A stretch of 64,000 nucleotides of DNA from Catenulispora sp. EB89 (GCF_041261445.1 NZ_JBGCCU010000016.1:1-64000), one strand, 5' to 3'; positions 1 to 8,835 are shown, counted from the first letter of the stretch. Program-made: numbers and translations. The notes: generated from the letters alone by a model not told the origin.

Positions 1-72
1 ACCCGGTACGACAAGCTCGCCTGCCGTTACCAGGCCACCGTCACCATCGCAGCCATCAACGGCTGGCTATGA
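1..72 (+). CDS. IS5-family transposase, C-terminal fragment
   Basis: Only the last 23 codons are visible, in frame 1, ending at TGA 70-72. The residues read TRYDKLACRYQATVTIAAIN followed by GWL. The RYDKLA...Y.A.V..AAI..WL pattern is the usual C-terminus of IS5-type DDE transposases (the block after the catalytic Glu). Whether the whole gene is intact cannot be judged because the 5' part lies off the left edge. Confidence 0.7.
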   Translation, partial: TRYDKLACRYQATVTIAAINGWL

Positions 73-93
73 ACCACTTCTCAGACACGGCCT
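1..93 (+). mobile_element. Right end of an IS5-like insertion sequence (truncated by window)
   Basis: The first 72 bases encode the last residues of a DDE transposase. The stop is followed at once by AACCACTTCTCAGACACGG, whose reverse complement (starting near CCGTGTCTGAGAAGTGG) looks like the terminal inverted repeat of actinobacterial IS5-type elements. The left end lies outside the window, so the inverted repeat pair and target duplication cannot be checked, and the exact right boundary (about 90-95) is approximate. Confidence 0.55.
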
Positions 94-140
94 AGTAAGA
101 CTCCTGACTCAGGCGAGTAAGACCTCTTAGATATTTTCGC

Positions 141-166
141 GCGGCCCGGGAACATTCCCGGGCCGC
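141..166. promoter_or_regulatory. Perfect 12-bp inverted repeat upstream of the P450 gene
   Basis: Arms GCGGCCCGGGAA (141-152) and TTCCCGGGCCGC (155-166) are exact complements separated by 2 nt. The repeat ends 19 nt before the P450 start, between the IS end and the gene. It could be a terminator that insulates the P450 gene from IS transcription, or an operator. No T-run follows, as is normal in high-GC actinomycetes. Confidence 0.5.
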
Positions 167-185
167 GCCGCCGTTGGAGCCGTTC

Positions 186-1406
186 ATGGAGCCGATGGAC
201 ATCATGGCCGCGCTGCTCACCGCCGAAGGCCGTGACAACCCCTATCCGCTCTACGACGAGGCGCACCGGCTCGGCGCCGTCATCGAGGCCGCGGACGGCT
301 TCGTGATGGTGCCGTCCTACGACGAGTGCGACCAGGTCCTGCGCAACGCCTCGTTCGGGGTCTGGGACGTGGACTGGCGCGGCCGGGCCTGGGACGACGA
401 ACAACAGCGCAGGCCCTCGCTGCGCAGCATGGAGCGCTCGGTCATCTACGCCAACGCCCCCGACCACGGCCGTATGCGTGCCCTGATCTCCTCGGTGTTC
501 ACCCCGCGCCGGGTCGCGGCGCTGGAGCCGATGATCGAACAGGCCGTCGAGGCGCTGCTGGGCCGGGTGGCCGAGGCCGGGGCGGACGGCGCGGCCGTGG
601 ACCTGATGGACGACTTCGCCTATCAGCTCCCTGTTTCGGTGATCTGCGACCTGCTCGGCATCCCGCCCGAGGACCGCGAGACGTTCCGGGTGCTGGCCAC
701 GGAACTGGCCGCGGTGCTGGACTACGTCGACGACCTGAGCCGGCTGGACGGCGCCGACGCGGCGTGGCTGGAGCTGGAGCTGTACTTCGGCGGGCTGTTC
801 GCCGAGCGCCGCAGGTGCCCGCAGGACGACCTCGTCAGTGCCCTGATCGCGGTGTGCGACGCCGACGGCTCCCGGCTGAGCGGGGCCGAGCTGCTGGGCA
901 ACCTGGCGTTGCTGCTCATCGCCGGGTTCGAGACCACGGCGAACCTGCTCGGCAACGGCGTGCGCCTGCTGTTCGAGCATCCGGAGGTCGACGCCGGCCT
1001 GCGGCGCGGGGACCTGCGCTACGCCGGCTTCGCCGAGGAGGTCCTGCGGTACGACTCGCCGGTGCAGCTGACGACGCGCATCGCACTGACCGACGGCCTG
1101 TCGGTCGGCGACGTCCCGGTGCGCCCAGGGACGGAGATCGCGCTGATGATCGGCGCGGCGAACCGGGACGCCCGGCGCTACGCGGACCCGGAGCGCTTCG
1201 ACCCCACACGGACCGCGATCGGCCCGCTGAGCTTCGGGGCCGGAGCGCACTTCTGCGTGGGATCGGTGCTGGCCCGAACCGAGGCGGCGATCGGCTTCCC
1301 GCGGCTGCTGGAGCGGTTCCCGGCGCTGGCGGCGGCCGGGGCGCCGACGCGGAACCAGCGGTTTGTCCTTCGCGGGTTCGAGCACCTGCCTGTTACGGTG
1401 ACTTGA
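186..1406 (+). CDS. Cytochrome P450
   Basis: A 406-residue soluble bacterial class I P450 that would take electrons from a ferredoxin and oxidise a small molecule; the substrate is unknown. Visible family marks are the I-helix oxygen-binding motif AGFETT (near residue 247), the K-helix ExxR as EEVLR (near 285), and the heme loop FGAGAHFCVG with the iron-ligating Cys at about 357. Length matches the usual 400-residue bacterial family. ATG 186 is chosen because GGAG at 176-179 lies 6 nt upstream; an in-frame TTG at 174 would overlap that ribosome site. No ferredoxin or reductase gene is adjacent. The gene starts less than 100 bp from an IS end, so it may sit at a rearrangement edge. The next gene begins 32 nt downstream and may be co-transcribed. 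Confidence 0.93.
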   Translation: MEPMDIMAALLTAEGRDNPYPLYDEAHRLGAVIEAADGFVMVPSYDECDQVLRNASFGVWDVDWRGRAWDDEQQRRPSLRSMERSVIYANAPDHGRMRALISSVFTPRRVAALEPMIEQAVEALLGRVAEAGADGAAVDLMDDFAYQLPVSVICDLLGIPPEDRETFRVLATELAAVLDYVDDLSRLDGADAAWLELELYFGGLFAERRRCPQDDLVSALIAVCDADGSRLSGAELLGNLALLLIAGFETTANLLGNGVRLLFEHPEVDAGLRRGDLRYAGFAEEVLRYDSPVQLTTRIALTDGLSVGDVPVRPGTEIALMIGAANRDARRYADPERFDPTRTAIGPLSFGAGAHFCVGSVLARTEAAIGFPRLLERFPALAAAGAPTRNQRFVLRGFEHLPVTVT

Positions 1407-1438
1407 GTTTTTCCGCTATCCGGGGGGGGGATGCCGCC

Positions 1439-2164
1439 ATGACTCAGGCTGAAGGAACCATCGCCGACACCAGGCCGGACTTCGACCGCTTCGAGCCCGG
1501 CATCGTCCTGCTCTCCGGCATCGTCGGCTCCACCGCCTACGGCCTGTCCGGCCCGGACTCGGATGTGGACCGCCTCGGCATGTTCGCGGCCCCGACGCTG
1601 TCCCTGCTCGGCCTGCACACGCCGCGCGACAGCCACGTCACCTCCGCGCCGGACGTGACGTTCCACGAGGCGGCGAAGCTGGCCCGCCTGGCCCTCGGCG
1701 GCAACCCCACCGCCTCGGAACTCCTGTGGCTCCCCGACGACCTGTACGAACTGCGCACGCCCCTCGGCGACGAGGCGATCGCGCTGCGCACCTCGCTGCT
1801 GTCCGCACCGCGCGTCCACGACGCGTACCTCGGCTACGCGACCCAGCAGTTCCGCAAGCTCCTGTCCCGCGACCCCACCTGGACCCACCGCAAGATCGCC
1901 AAGCACGCCCGGCATCTGATGCGCCTGGTCGACCAGGGCCACGAGCTCTACACCACCGGCCACGTCACCATCCGCCTGGCCGACCCCGAGCGCTACCGCG
2001 CCTTCGGCGAACGCGTGGCCGCCGACCCCGAAGCCGCCCGCCCCTTCATGGCCGACGCCGAGGAGCGCTTCGCGACGGCGCGGTCGGTGCTGCCGACGGA
2101 GGCGGACACGGCGGCGGCCGAGGACTGGGTGCTGCGGGTGCGGAAGGCTTTCTGGGAGGGGTGA
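1439..2164 (+). CDS. Predicted nucleotidyltransferase (COG3541-like)
   Basis: A 241-residue protein with the polymerase-beta-type nucleotidyltransferase signature near residues 26-45: GSTAYGLSGPDSDVDRLG, i.e. the GS motif followed by the DxD metal-binding pair. This arrangement is typical of COG3541/RlaP-like predicted nucleotidyltransferases, some of which are linked to RNA repair; the real substrate is not known. The C-terminal half is helical with conserved basic residues (THRKIAKHARHLMRLV). It follows the P450 gene by 32 nt with a G-run as possible ribosome site, so co-transcription is possible. Its 3' end faces the AroE-like gene 20 nt away. Confidence 0.8.
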   Translation: MTQAEGTIADTRPDFDRFEPGIVLLSGIVGSTAYGLSGPDSDVDRLGMFAAPTLSLLGLHTPRDSHVTSAPDVTFHEAAKLARLALGGNPTASELLWLPDDLYELRTPLGDEAIALRTSLLSAPRVHDAYLGYATQQFRKLLSRDPTWTHRKIAKHARHLMRLVDQGHELYTTGHVTIRLADPERYRAFGERVAADPEAARPFMADAEERFATARSVLPTEADTAAAEDWVLRVRKAFWEG

Positions 2165-2184
2165 GCGGCCGCCGCCGGCGACCC

Positions 2185-3093
2185 TCATTCCTCCAGCGCT
2201 GCCATGAACTTCTGCCCGAGCCCCGGATCCTCCGGCAGGTCGAGCGCCGTGGTCAGCGCCGCCGCCCAACCGTGGCAGAACAATGACAAGCCGTCGTACA
2301 CCCGCAGACCCCTCGCAGCAGCCTGCGATCGCGCGACCCGCAGCATGTGCAGGTCGCCGCGATAGTTCAAGTCCCACACGGTGCTCCGCGCCGGGAACTC
2401 AACCGCATCCGTCACCGGCGACCCTGGCCGGTCCTTTCCCGCACCCGTCGCGTTGACGACCAGCGCGCCGGGCGCCAGCGCGGCGACCGCCGCGTCGAAC
2501 GGTCCGTCGCCGACCTCGGCACCGACCAACGGACTGTCGACCACAGCACGCAGCCGCGCGACCGCCGCCGGATCGCGGTCGACGAACCGCAGCCGGCCGC
2601 GGTGGCCGCGCCTGAGCAGGTACTCCCCCAGCGCGATGGCCGTACCGCCGCTGCCGAGGCACAGCAGGTCGCCGTCCCGCTCGGGCCAGATCTCCTCGAT
2701 GACGCGTCCCACCGAGATCGGATCACGTGCGTACCCGTGCAGCCGTCCGCCGTCGTTGCGGATCGAGTTGATCTCCCGATACTGCCGCGCCAGCGGGTCC
2801 AAGGACTCGAAGGCGTCCGAGGCCGCGGCGAACAGCCCCACCTTGTGCGACGTGATCACCGCGCCGAGCACCGAAGGCTCCCGCAGCGAGTCCAGCACTG
2901 ACCGGTACGCCTCCGCCGAGGCCCCGGCGGGCACGTCGACTCCGACGACCTCCGCCTCGACCCCTACGACCCGGGCCCAGCGCGGAAAGGCGGTGTGGAT
3001 GCGCGACGCACCGGTCGAGATGCCGACGAACTTCACCACGCCCCCGGCGGAATCCGACCCGCTCACCTCGCCGACCACCTCCGCCTCACTCAC
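2185..3093 (-). CDS. Shikimate dehydrogenase-like NAD(P)-dependent oxidoreductase
   Basis: A 302-residue protein resembling the AroE fold. The N-terminal substrate-binding half has SHK (the lysine corresponding to the catalytic Lys of AroE, normally in an NxTxPxK context) and GYARDPISVG, where the Asp matches the second catalytic residue of the GxNTDxxG motif. The C-terminal Rossmann half has LCLGSGGTAIALGEYLL, a GxGGTA dinucleotide-binding loop. The departures from the AroE consensus (TSHK instead of TxPHK, GYARD instead of GxNTD) suggest a specialised paralogue rather than the housekeeping shikimate pathway enzyme. GTG 3093 overlaps the stop of the upstream methyltransferase as GTGA, so the two are probably translationally coupled. 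An internal GTG near residue 20 is an alternative start. Confidence 0.7.
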   Translation of the reverse strand: MSEAEVVGEVSGSDSAGGVVKFVGISTGASRIHTAFPRWARVVGVEAEVVGVDVPAGASAEAYRSVLDSLREPSVLGAVITSHKVGLFAAASDAFESLDPLARQYREINSIRNDGGRLHGYARDPISVGRVIEEIWPERDGDLLCLGSGGTAIALGEYLLRRGHRGRLRFVDRDPAAVARLRAVVDSPLVGAEVGDGPFDAAVAALAPGALVVNATGAGKDRPGSPVTDAVEFPARSTVWDLNYRGDLHMLRVARSQAAARGLRVYDGLSLFCHGWAAALTTALDLPEDPGLGQKFMAALEE

Positions 3094-3848
3094 CGATGCG
3101 CCGTCAGAATCGGCTGGTAGTACCCGGAATCCAGCGGCTCGATCCACTGCACGTCCCGGAACCCGGCCCCCGTCGCGAACTCCGCGAGCTGCGCACGCGT
3201 CAAAGCCCAGTACGTGGCGCGCCGCACCCGCACATCCCACTGATCGCCCCCGGACGGCGCCAGCTGGAAGTGCTCCAAGTCGTAGCGCTCGCCGTCGGGG
3301 TGCCAGTGCCACAGTTGGAACGCGATGGCGCGGCCGGCCTCTTGCTCGGAGACCTGCGGCGAGGTCGTCGCCGGACGCCTGGCACGCAGGTCGTCGTAGT
3401 CGCGCACGGTCAGGACCAGCAGGCCGTCGGGGCGCAGGACGCGGCGCATCTCGGCCAGGCCGGCGGTCAGCGCGTCCGGCGTCAGCAGGTGCGGCACCGA
3501 GTTGTCGGCGCTGAGCACCACGTCGAACACGGCCTCGGCGAACGGCAGCGCGCGCATGTCCGCGGCCGCGGTCGGCAGGCTCACGCCGCGCGCCGCGGCC
3601 TCGCGCCCGGCCCGGGTCGCGGCGCGGGGGCTCAGGTCCGTCCCGATCATGCTCGCGCCGCCGAGCCGCGCCAGGCCGATGGCCTGCGTCCCGATCCCGC
3701 ACGAGCAGTCCAGCACCCGCCCCGCCGACCGTTTGGTGCCCGCCTCGATCACCGCGGACAGCACCGAGGCCTGGTACTCCATGCTGACGTCCCAGTCCCG
3801 GAACATCAGGTGGTAGTCGTCGGCCATGTCGTCGTAGAACGAGCGCAT
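3090..3848 (-). CDS. Class I SAM-dependent methyltransferase
   Basis: A 252-residue Rossmann-fold methyltransferase. Motif I is VLDCSCGIGTQAIGLA, followed by a motif II acidic residue in IGTDLSP, and motif IV around FDVVLSADNSVPHLL. The N-terminus FYDDMADDYHLMFRDWD resembles glycine/sarcosine/dimethylglycine N-methyltransferase-like proteins, so a small amine is one candidate substrate, but this is a guess. Start ATG 3848 puts the conserved FYDDMA block at the N-terminus; an in-frame ATG at 3896 would add 16 residues and neither has a strong ribosome site. The stop overlaps the start of the AroE-like gene, implying a two-gene unit. Confidence 0.85.
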   Translation of the reverse strand: MRSFYDDMADDYHLMFRDWDVSMEYQASVLSAVIEAGTKRSAGRVLDCSCGIGTQAIGLARLGGASMIGTDLSPRAATRAGREAAARGVSLPTAAADMRALPFAEAVFDVVLSADNSVPHLLTPDALTAGLAEMRRVLRPDGLLVLTVRDYDDLRARRPATTSPQVSEQEAGRAIAFQLWHWHPDGERYDLEHFQLAPSGGDQWDVRVRRATYWALTRAQLAEFATGAGFRDVQWIEPLDSGYYQPILTAHR

Positions 3849-3923
3849 CTCAGTAGCCTGCCAATGCCGTCCGGTGGTGCCCCAGCGGTGCTCCATTCGT
3901 CGGCGACCGCAACCCCCACAGCC

Positions 3924-5309
3924 TCACACCAAAGGGACCGGATCGTCCAACGCCCCCTCGCTGCGCCACCGCTTCATCTCCGCGGCGGCGACGCGATGCC
4001 GTTCGGCCTGCGCCTGCGCGCTCGACTGCCCGGGCCGCACGTCGGCGCGGTCCGGGTCCAGATGGGCACCGCGGCCCGACCGGACCCCGCCGACGCGCCC
4101 CGCCGACCGGGCCGCCACCCGGCGCGCCGCCGCGGCCGCCGCCTTGTCCTCGCGGACGGCCGCGAGCATCGGCTGCGCCGTACCCTCGGCCATCGAGGCC
4201 CGGACCACCGGCATCATCCGCTCCAGCGAGCCGGCGCGGTTCAGCTCGACCGCCCACGCGACCTCCGGCGCGGACAGCTCGGCGAGCCGTACATACGCGC
4301 GCAGCCGGGTGGCCGGCGTCAGGTCGGGGCCGGCGGCGGCCACGACCGAGCGCACCCACGCGGCCTGTTCCTGGGGCGCGGCCTCGACCATCTCCAGGAA
4401 GGCCTCCTCCCCGCACAACCGCAGCATCGCCCGCAGCCCTCGCAGCACCGCCTCCGGCTCGTCGCGCACCGCCTGGAACGCCAGTCGGCGCGCCGTGCCG
4501 CCGGCGAACTCGTGCACCTGCACCGCGCGCGTGACCTCGGGCTCGGTGTCGTGCTCGCACGCCAGGCGGGCCAGCACGCTGTCCGGGGTGAAGGGGTTCT
4601 CGGCCAGCCGCATCCGCAGCGCGGTGTCCCCCAGCGAGCCGAACGCGTGCCCGACCAGCTCCCGGCACAGCGGCGCCTGCGAGGCCATGTCCAGGATCAG
4701 CGAAGCCTGCTCCCGCAACGCGGTCCGCTCCGCCTCCGACGGCTCCTTGTGCATCGTCGCGACCGAGGCCAGGAACGCCCGCGCGGCCAGCGGCGGGGCC
4801 AGCGCCAGCACCACGTTCGCCGCGCGCCAGCGCTGCCCCGACATGTCCGCCGCGGCGCGCTCGTCCTGCGCGGAGCGGCGCAGCCCGCGGGCCATGACGC
4901 CGCGCCCGGAATCGGGCCGGGCCTTCACCAGCGCGGCCAGCGGGGCGCGGGCGGTGTCCACCTCGCGCACCATCCGGGCCCAGTACTGCGGTCCGGCGCT
5001 GTCGCCGCGCAGGATGGCGCGCGCGACGGCGTCGCCGACCGTCACGATCTCCGGCTCCATCACCAGCGTCACGGCCACCGCGGCCGGCCGCACGTGCCGC
5101 ACGATCTCCGCCGGCCGGATCGTGCCCAGCCGGGCCCCGACCAGCGCCACCTCGCGCAGGTAGCCGAACTCCACGGCCGGGTTCGGGCTCTGCCGGAAGG
5201 CCGCCACGGCCCGCTCGTAGTCGTCGATCGTGGGGTGCGAGGGCAGCGGCGGCGCCGCCGGCAGGCCCTGGGGGCGTCCGGGGCGTCCCCGGTCCTCGAC
5301 TCGGTTCAC
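3924..5309 (-). CDS. Helical repeat protein with LRV-like units, hypothetical
   Basis: A 461-residue Ala/Arg-rich, probably all-helical protein of unknown function. The unit NPFTPDSVLARLACEHD (about residue 230) matches the pattern N-P-x-T-P-x-x-V-L-x-x-L-A of leucine-rich repeat variant (LRV) proteins, which form HEAT/ARM-like superhelices used for binding. There is no signal peptide or membrane segment. The C-terminus is rich in Ala and basic residues. Start GTG 5309 overlaps the upstream gene's stop as GTGA, so it should be coupled to that longer relative. The function is not recognisable; a scaffold or binding role is inferred from the repeat only. Confidence 0.7.
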   Translation of the reverse strand: MNRVEDRGRPGRPQGLPAAPPLPSHPTIDDYERAVAAFRQSPNPAVEFGYLREVALVGARLGTIRPAEIVRHVRPAAVAVTLVMEPEIVTVGDAVARAILRGDSAGPQYWARMVREVDTARAPLAALVKARPDSGRGVMARGLRRSAQDERAAADMSGQRWRAANVVLALAPPLAARAFLASVATMHKEPSEAERTALREQASLILDMASQAPLCRELVGHAFGSLGDTALRMRLAENPFTPDSVLARLACEHDTEPEVTRAVQVHEFAGGTARRLAFQAVRDEPEAVLRGLRAMLRLCGEEAFLEMVEAAPQEQAAWVRSVVAAAGPDLTPATRLRAYVRLAELSAPEVAWAVELNRAGSLERMMPVVRASMAEGTAQPMLAAVREDKAAAAAARRVAARSAGRVGGVRSGRGAHLDPDRADVRPGQSSAQAQAERHRVAAAEMKRWRSEGALDDPVPLV

Positions 5310-7561
5310 GGCTCCCCCTCCGCAGCCTCCCCGGCACCGCCGCCGACCGCCTGGACCAGATCGACGAGCTGCGCGTATTCCAGGGGGCCGGCCTCCATCA
5401 GCCGGCGCACCATGATCCGCCACCGGTGTGCGTCGTTGTCAAGATGCTGCCGCACCGCGTTTTCCAAAGGCCAGCGTGCGGGATCGTCGGGATGCGGAGT
5501 GTACGCCAGATCCGGGTCCGGGACGGTCACTCCCGGGATGTCCAGCTCCGAGACCACCCCGGCGCCGGCCAGCAGGGGTGCGATGTCGCCGCTGGCAATC
5601 GAGGCCCGCACGAACGATCCCGCGTGCTCCAGACCGTTGGGCGCGGACATCGCGGCGTCCCAGACCGGCTCCGGTCCGGCCTCGGCCGCCAACCGCGCGT
5701 AGAGCAGCAGAGAGGTGTCAGGACCCAGATACCGGCCGAACTTCTTCAGCAGGAAGTGCAGACGCTCGGCGGTCGGCGCGGCGGCGATGAGCTGGTAGAC
5801 GCCGGCTTCACCCAGGTTCGCGACGAAGTGCAGGATCTGGGGCCACGCGGTCCCGGACCGCTCCAGCATTTCCAGCGCGGCGTAGCGGAGGCCGGGGTCG
5901 GCGACGTCGTAGAGCATGGCCAACCGGGTGCCGATCGGGTCCACCGGATCGTGCAGCAGCCGCTGGAGCACCGCGACCGGCGTCACCGGGTTGGCGGCCA
6001 GGGCGCGCCGGGCGTCGAATCCGGCGTCGTCGGCGAGCGCGCGGGTCACCAGGCCGGGGGCCAACGGGCTGCCTTCCAGCAGGGCCAGCTCGAAGGGGTT
6101 CAGCTCTCCGGGGCCGTCGGACAGGACCTCCAGACCGACGTGCGGACGCGCGAAGGCGAGCAGCACGTTCGCACTCGGGACGTCTTCGACCGCCTCGTCG
6201 AGTTCGTCCTCGTCCGGGATGGCCTGCTGCGGACCGAGGACGGCGGTGGAATCGACGAGCTCTGCGACGGTGCCGGTCCAGATGAAGGAGCGGACGAGCA
6301 GGGCGGTCCACAGCGGCACGTCGTCGCCGAGCCGCCGGTCCAGCAGCGCGCGCAGCTCCTCGGCCAGGTCGGCGCGGCCCCGGGCGGCGGGCAGGATCTC
6401 GTCGGCGCGGCGTCGCCAGGCCAAGTCCAGGACAGCGCCGGCCGGGACGGCGTGCGCGATGACGTCGGACGCGGTGAGCGAGCCGAGAGACAGACCTCTG
6501 ATGATCAGTTCACTGACGGACGCGCCGAACTCGGGGTCCTCGTCGAAGTCGTCCCATCGCCGCCGGAGTGTTTCCACGGCCGCGGCGATTCGGCGCAGCG
6601 TGGTGACGTCGGGCGCGCCGACGTGCCAGGCGGCCTGCGGGTAGCTGGCGAGCAGCTGGTGCCGGACGTCCGCGGGGATGTCCTCGCGCGCGGCGGCTTC
6701 GTCGAGCCCTGCGACGCGGCCGAGGAAGCGGCCGCGGTCGCCGGCCACCGCCTCGTGGTCGGCGGCCAGGGCCAGCACCTCGTCCCAGTCCAGCCGCCAC
6801 GAGCGGGATCCGGCTCCGGGGCGGTCCCAGCGCTGCACCCAGGTCTGGTCGCGCCAGCCGGGCTGGTGCGCGGGGATCGGGCCGGGGAGGCCGAGGACGC
6901 GCGCCGCGGTGAGGGACAGGGCCGGGTCGTGGGCGGCGGCCAGGACGCGGAGGAGTTCGAACTCGGGGTCGCCGGTGTCGGTGTCGGCGAGGTGGTCCGG
7001 GGAGATCGGGAGGACGGCCGTGGCGAGGAAGGCGGCCAGCTTGGCGCGCAGGTCCGGCGGCACGATCGGCTCGCCGTCGGGCCCGACGCGGTCGCGCAGG
7101 ATCGCCGAGCGGACCCAGGCGATGCCCACCTGCTCCAGCCGTCCGAACAGCGCGCGGTCGATGTCGGGATCGGCCAGGGCCAGCAGTCTGCGGCGGGCGG
7201 CGTCGTGCAGGGGCATGACGGACTTGGCGCGCTGAGCCTCGCGCTCGGCCTTCCGCCCGCGCTCAGCGTTCTGGTTGCCCGCGAAGGCGAAGCGCGCGGG
7301 AGCGGGCCGCGGCGGCTGCCGGAGCTGCCAGGCCAGGGTGGCGCGGGCGGTCCGCGGGCCGTGCGTGACGACGTGCTCGATCACCGCCGGCGGGAGTCGC
7401 GGGCCGAGCCGCGCGATGCCGGCGCAGAGCTCTGCGGCACTCAGGGCATTGATGATCAGCGGGACATCCGCAGGCCGCGCGACCTGCGTGAACTCCAGGA
7501 CCCGCGCTGCCGCGTCCGGAACCGTCAGCGGCGTGGACCCGCCCTCGGCCGCGATGCTCAT
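5306..7561 (-). CDS. Large helical repeat protein with LRV-like units, hypothetical
   Basis: A 751-residue cytoplasmic protein, mostly predicted helix, first gene of a two-gene unit with its shorter neighbour. It carries LRV-like blocks such as ANPVTPVAVLQRLLHDP followed by another helix pair (about residues 540-580), the same N-P-x-T-P-x-x-V-L pattern seen in the downstream protein. This suggests the pair are diverged paralogues. A basic stretch (ERGRKAEREAQRAK, about residues 105-120) interrupts the N-terminal part. ATG 7561 is preferred because G-rich sequence precedes it; an upstream in-frame start at 7636 would add 25 residues of low-quality sequence. No enzymatic motif is visible and no function is assigned. 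Confidence 0.7.
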   Translation of the reverse strand: MSIAAEGGSTPLTVPDAAARVLEFTQVARPADVPLIINALSAAELCAGIARLGPRLPPAVIEHVVTHGPRTARATLAWQLRQPPRPAPARFAFAGNQNAERGRKAEREAQRAKSVMPLHDAARRRLLALADPDIDRALFGRLEQVGIAWVRSAILRDRVGPDGEPIVPPDLRAKLAAFLATAVLPISPDHLADTDTGDPEFELLRVLAAAHDPALSLTAARVLGLPGPIPAHQPGWRDQTWVQRWDRPGAGSRSWRLDWDEVLALAADHEAVAGDRGRFLGRVAGLDEAAAREDIPADVRHQLLASYPQAAWHVGAPDVTTLRRIAAAVETLRRRWDDFDEDPEFGASVSELIIRGLSLGSLTASDVIAHAVPAGAVLDLAWRRRADEILPAARGRADLAEELRALLDRRLGDDVPLWTALLVRSFIWTGTVAELVDSTAVLGPQQAIPDEDELDEAVEDVPSANVLLAFARPHVGLEVLSDGPGELNPFELALLEGSPLAPGLVTRALADDAGFDARRALAANPVTPVAVLQRLLHDPVDPIGTRLAMLYDVADPGLRYAALEMLERSGTAWPQILHFVANLGEAGVYQLIAAAPTAERLHFLLKKFGRYLGPDTSLLLYARLAAEAGPEPVWDAAMSAPNGLEHAGSFVRASIASGDIAPLLAGAGVVSELDIPGVTVPDPDLAYTPHPDDPARWPLENAVRQHLDNDAHRWRIMVRRLMEAGPLEYAQLVDLVQAVGGGAGEAAEGEP

Positions 7562-7692
7562 CGCCCCCGCCCTGCCTCCCGCCTGCCCACACGTGTGTGA
7601 CATGACCATGATGCCGCACGCGCGGTGCGGGGACACGTAGGCGGAAGTCGTTGCGTGGTGTCAGGTGGGAGTCGGTTCGGGTCGGGGTGCTT

Positions 7693-8835
7693 TCAGGCGC
7701 TCCGGCCGAGCACCTCCAGGGCCTGATCGGCGATCTCGATCTCCTCGTCGGTCGGCACCACCAGGACCGCGGTCTCCGCCCAATACGGCGAGATGTAGCG
7801 CTCCTCCTTCGAATGCTGCGCGTTCCGCTTCGGACTCACCGCGATCCCCAGGTGGTCCAGGCCCGCGACCGCGCCGGCCCGCACCGTCGCCGAGTTCTCG
7901 CCGACGCCGGCCGTGAACACCACCGCGTCAACGCGGCCGAGCGCCGCGAGGTAGGCGCCGATGTACTTGCGGATGCGGTAGCAGTACGCGTCCAGCGCCA
8001 GGCGTGCGGCGTCGTCGCCCTTGGCCGCCGCGGCGTCGACGTCGCGCAGGTCGTTGCTGCCGGCCAGCGCGAGCAGCCCGCTCTCCTTGTTCAGCGTCAG
8101 GTCGATCTCCTCGGCGCTTCGGCCGGTCTGGCGGGCGATGTACGCCGAGACCGCCGGATCCAGGTCGCCGGAGCGCGTGCCCATGATCAGACCTTCGAGC
8201 GGCGTCATACCCATCGAGGTGTCAATGCTCTTACCCTCGCGGATCGCACAGACGCTCGCGCCGTTGCCGAGGTGCAGGACGATCATGTTCACCTCCTCCG
8301 GGCGGCGGCCCAGCATCGCCGCCGCGCGCCGGGAGACGTACTGGTGCGACGTGCCGTGGAAGCCGTAGCGGCGGACGCCGAGGTCTTCGCGCCAGGACTG
8401 CGGGACCGCGTAGGTGTAGGCGTGATCGGGCAGCGTCTGGTGGAACGCCGTGTCGAACACGGCGACCTGCGGCGTGTCCGGGAACGCCGAGCGCGCCGCC
8501 TCGATCAAGGTCAGGTTCGCGGGATTGTGCAGCGGCGCGAGTGGAATCAGTTCGCTGATGGCGTCGCAGACCTCGTCGTCGATCAGCGTGGGGCCGCGGA
8601 AACGGTCGCCGCCGTGCACGACCCGGTGGCCGACGGCGCCCAGCTGCGCGCGGTCCAGCTTGCCCTCCAGCTCGGTGAGCACCACGTCCATGCCGGCGGC
8701 GTGGTCGGCGACGGTGCCGGAGGCCTCGCCGATCCGCTCGATGATCCCGACGGCCAGCCGTGTGCGGTCGTCCATGTCGATCAGCTGGTACTTGATCGAC
8801 GAGGAGCCGGAGTTGAGGACCAGGACCTGGTTCAT
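7693..8835 (-). CDS. ackA: Acetate kinase
   Basis: A 380-residue ASKHA-fold kinase converting acetyl phosphate + ADP to acetate + ATP. The family motifs are all present: NSGSSSIKY at the N-terminus, GHRVVHGG (about residue 70), FDTAFHQT, HGTSHQYVS, HLGNGAS, TRSGDLDP, and FTAGVGENS near the C-terminus. It is slightly shorter than the 400-residue norm but not truncated. Its ATG overlaps the pta stop by 4 bp (ATGA), so the two are translationally coupled. With pta and the divergent phosphoketolase it forms a route from sugar phosphates to acetate with ATP yield. Confidence 0.97.
   Translation of the reverse strand: MNQVLVLNSGSSSIKYQLIDMDDRTRLAVGIIERIGEASGTVADHAAGMDVVLTELEGKLDRAQLGAVGHRVVHGGDRFRGPTLIDDEVCDAISELIPLAPLHNPANLTLIEAARSAFPDTPQVAVFDTAFHQTLPDHAYTYAVPQSWREDLGVRRYGFHGTSHQYVSRRAAAMLGRRPEEVNMIVLHLGNGASVCAIREGKSIDTSMGMTPLEGLIMGTRSGDLDPAVSAYIARQTGRSAEEIDLTLNKESGLLALAGSNDLRDVDAAAAKGDDAARLALDAYCYRIRKYIGAYLAALGRVDAVVFTAGVGENSATVRAGAVAGLDHLGIAVSPKRNAQHSKEERYISPYWAETAVLVVPTDEEIEIADQALEVLGRSA

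Noticed and set aside
174-185. TTG start for the P450 gene
   Set aside because: The TTG overlaps GGAG at 176-179, which is better read as the ribosome site for ATG 186.
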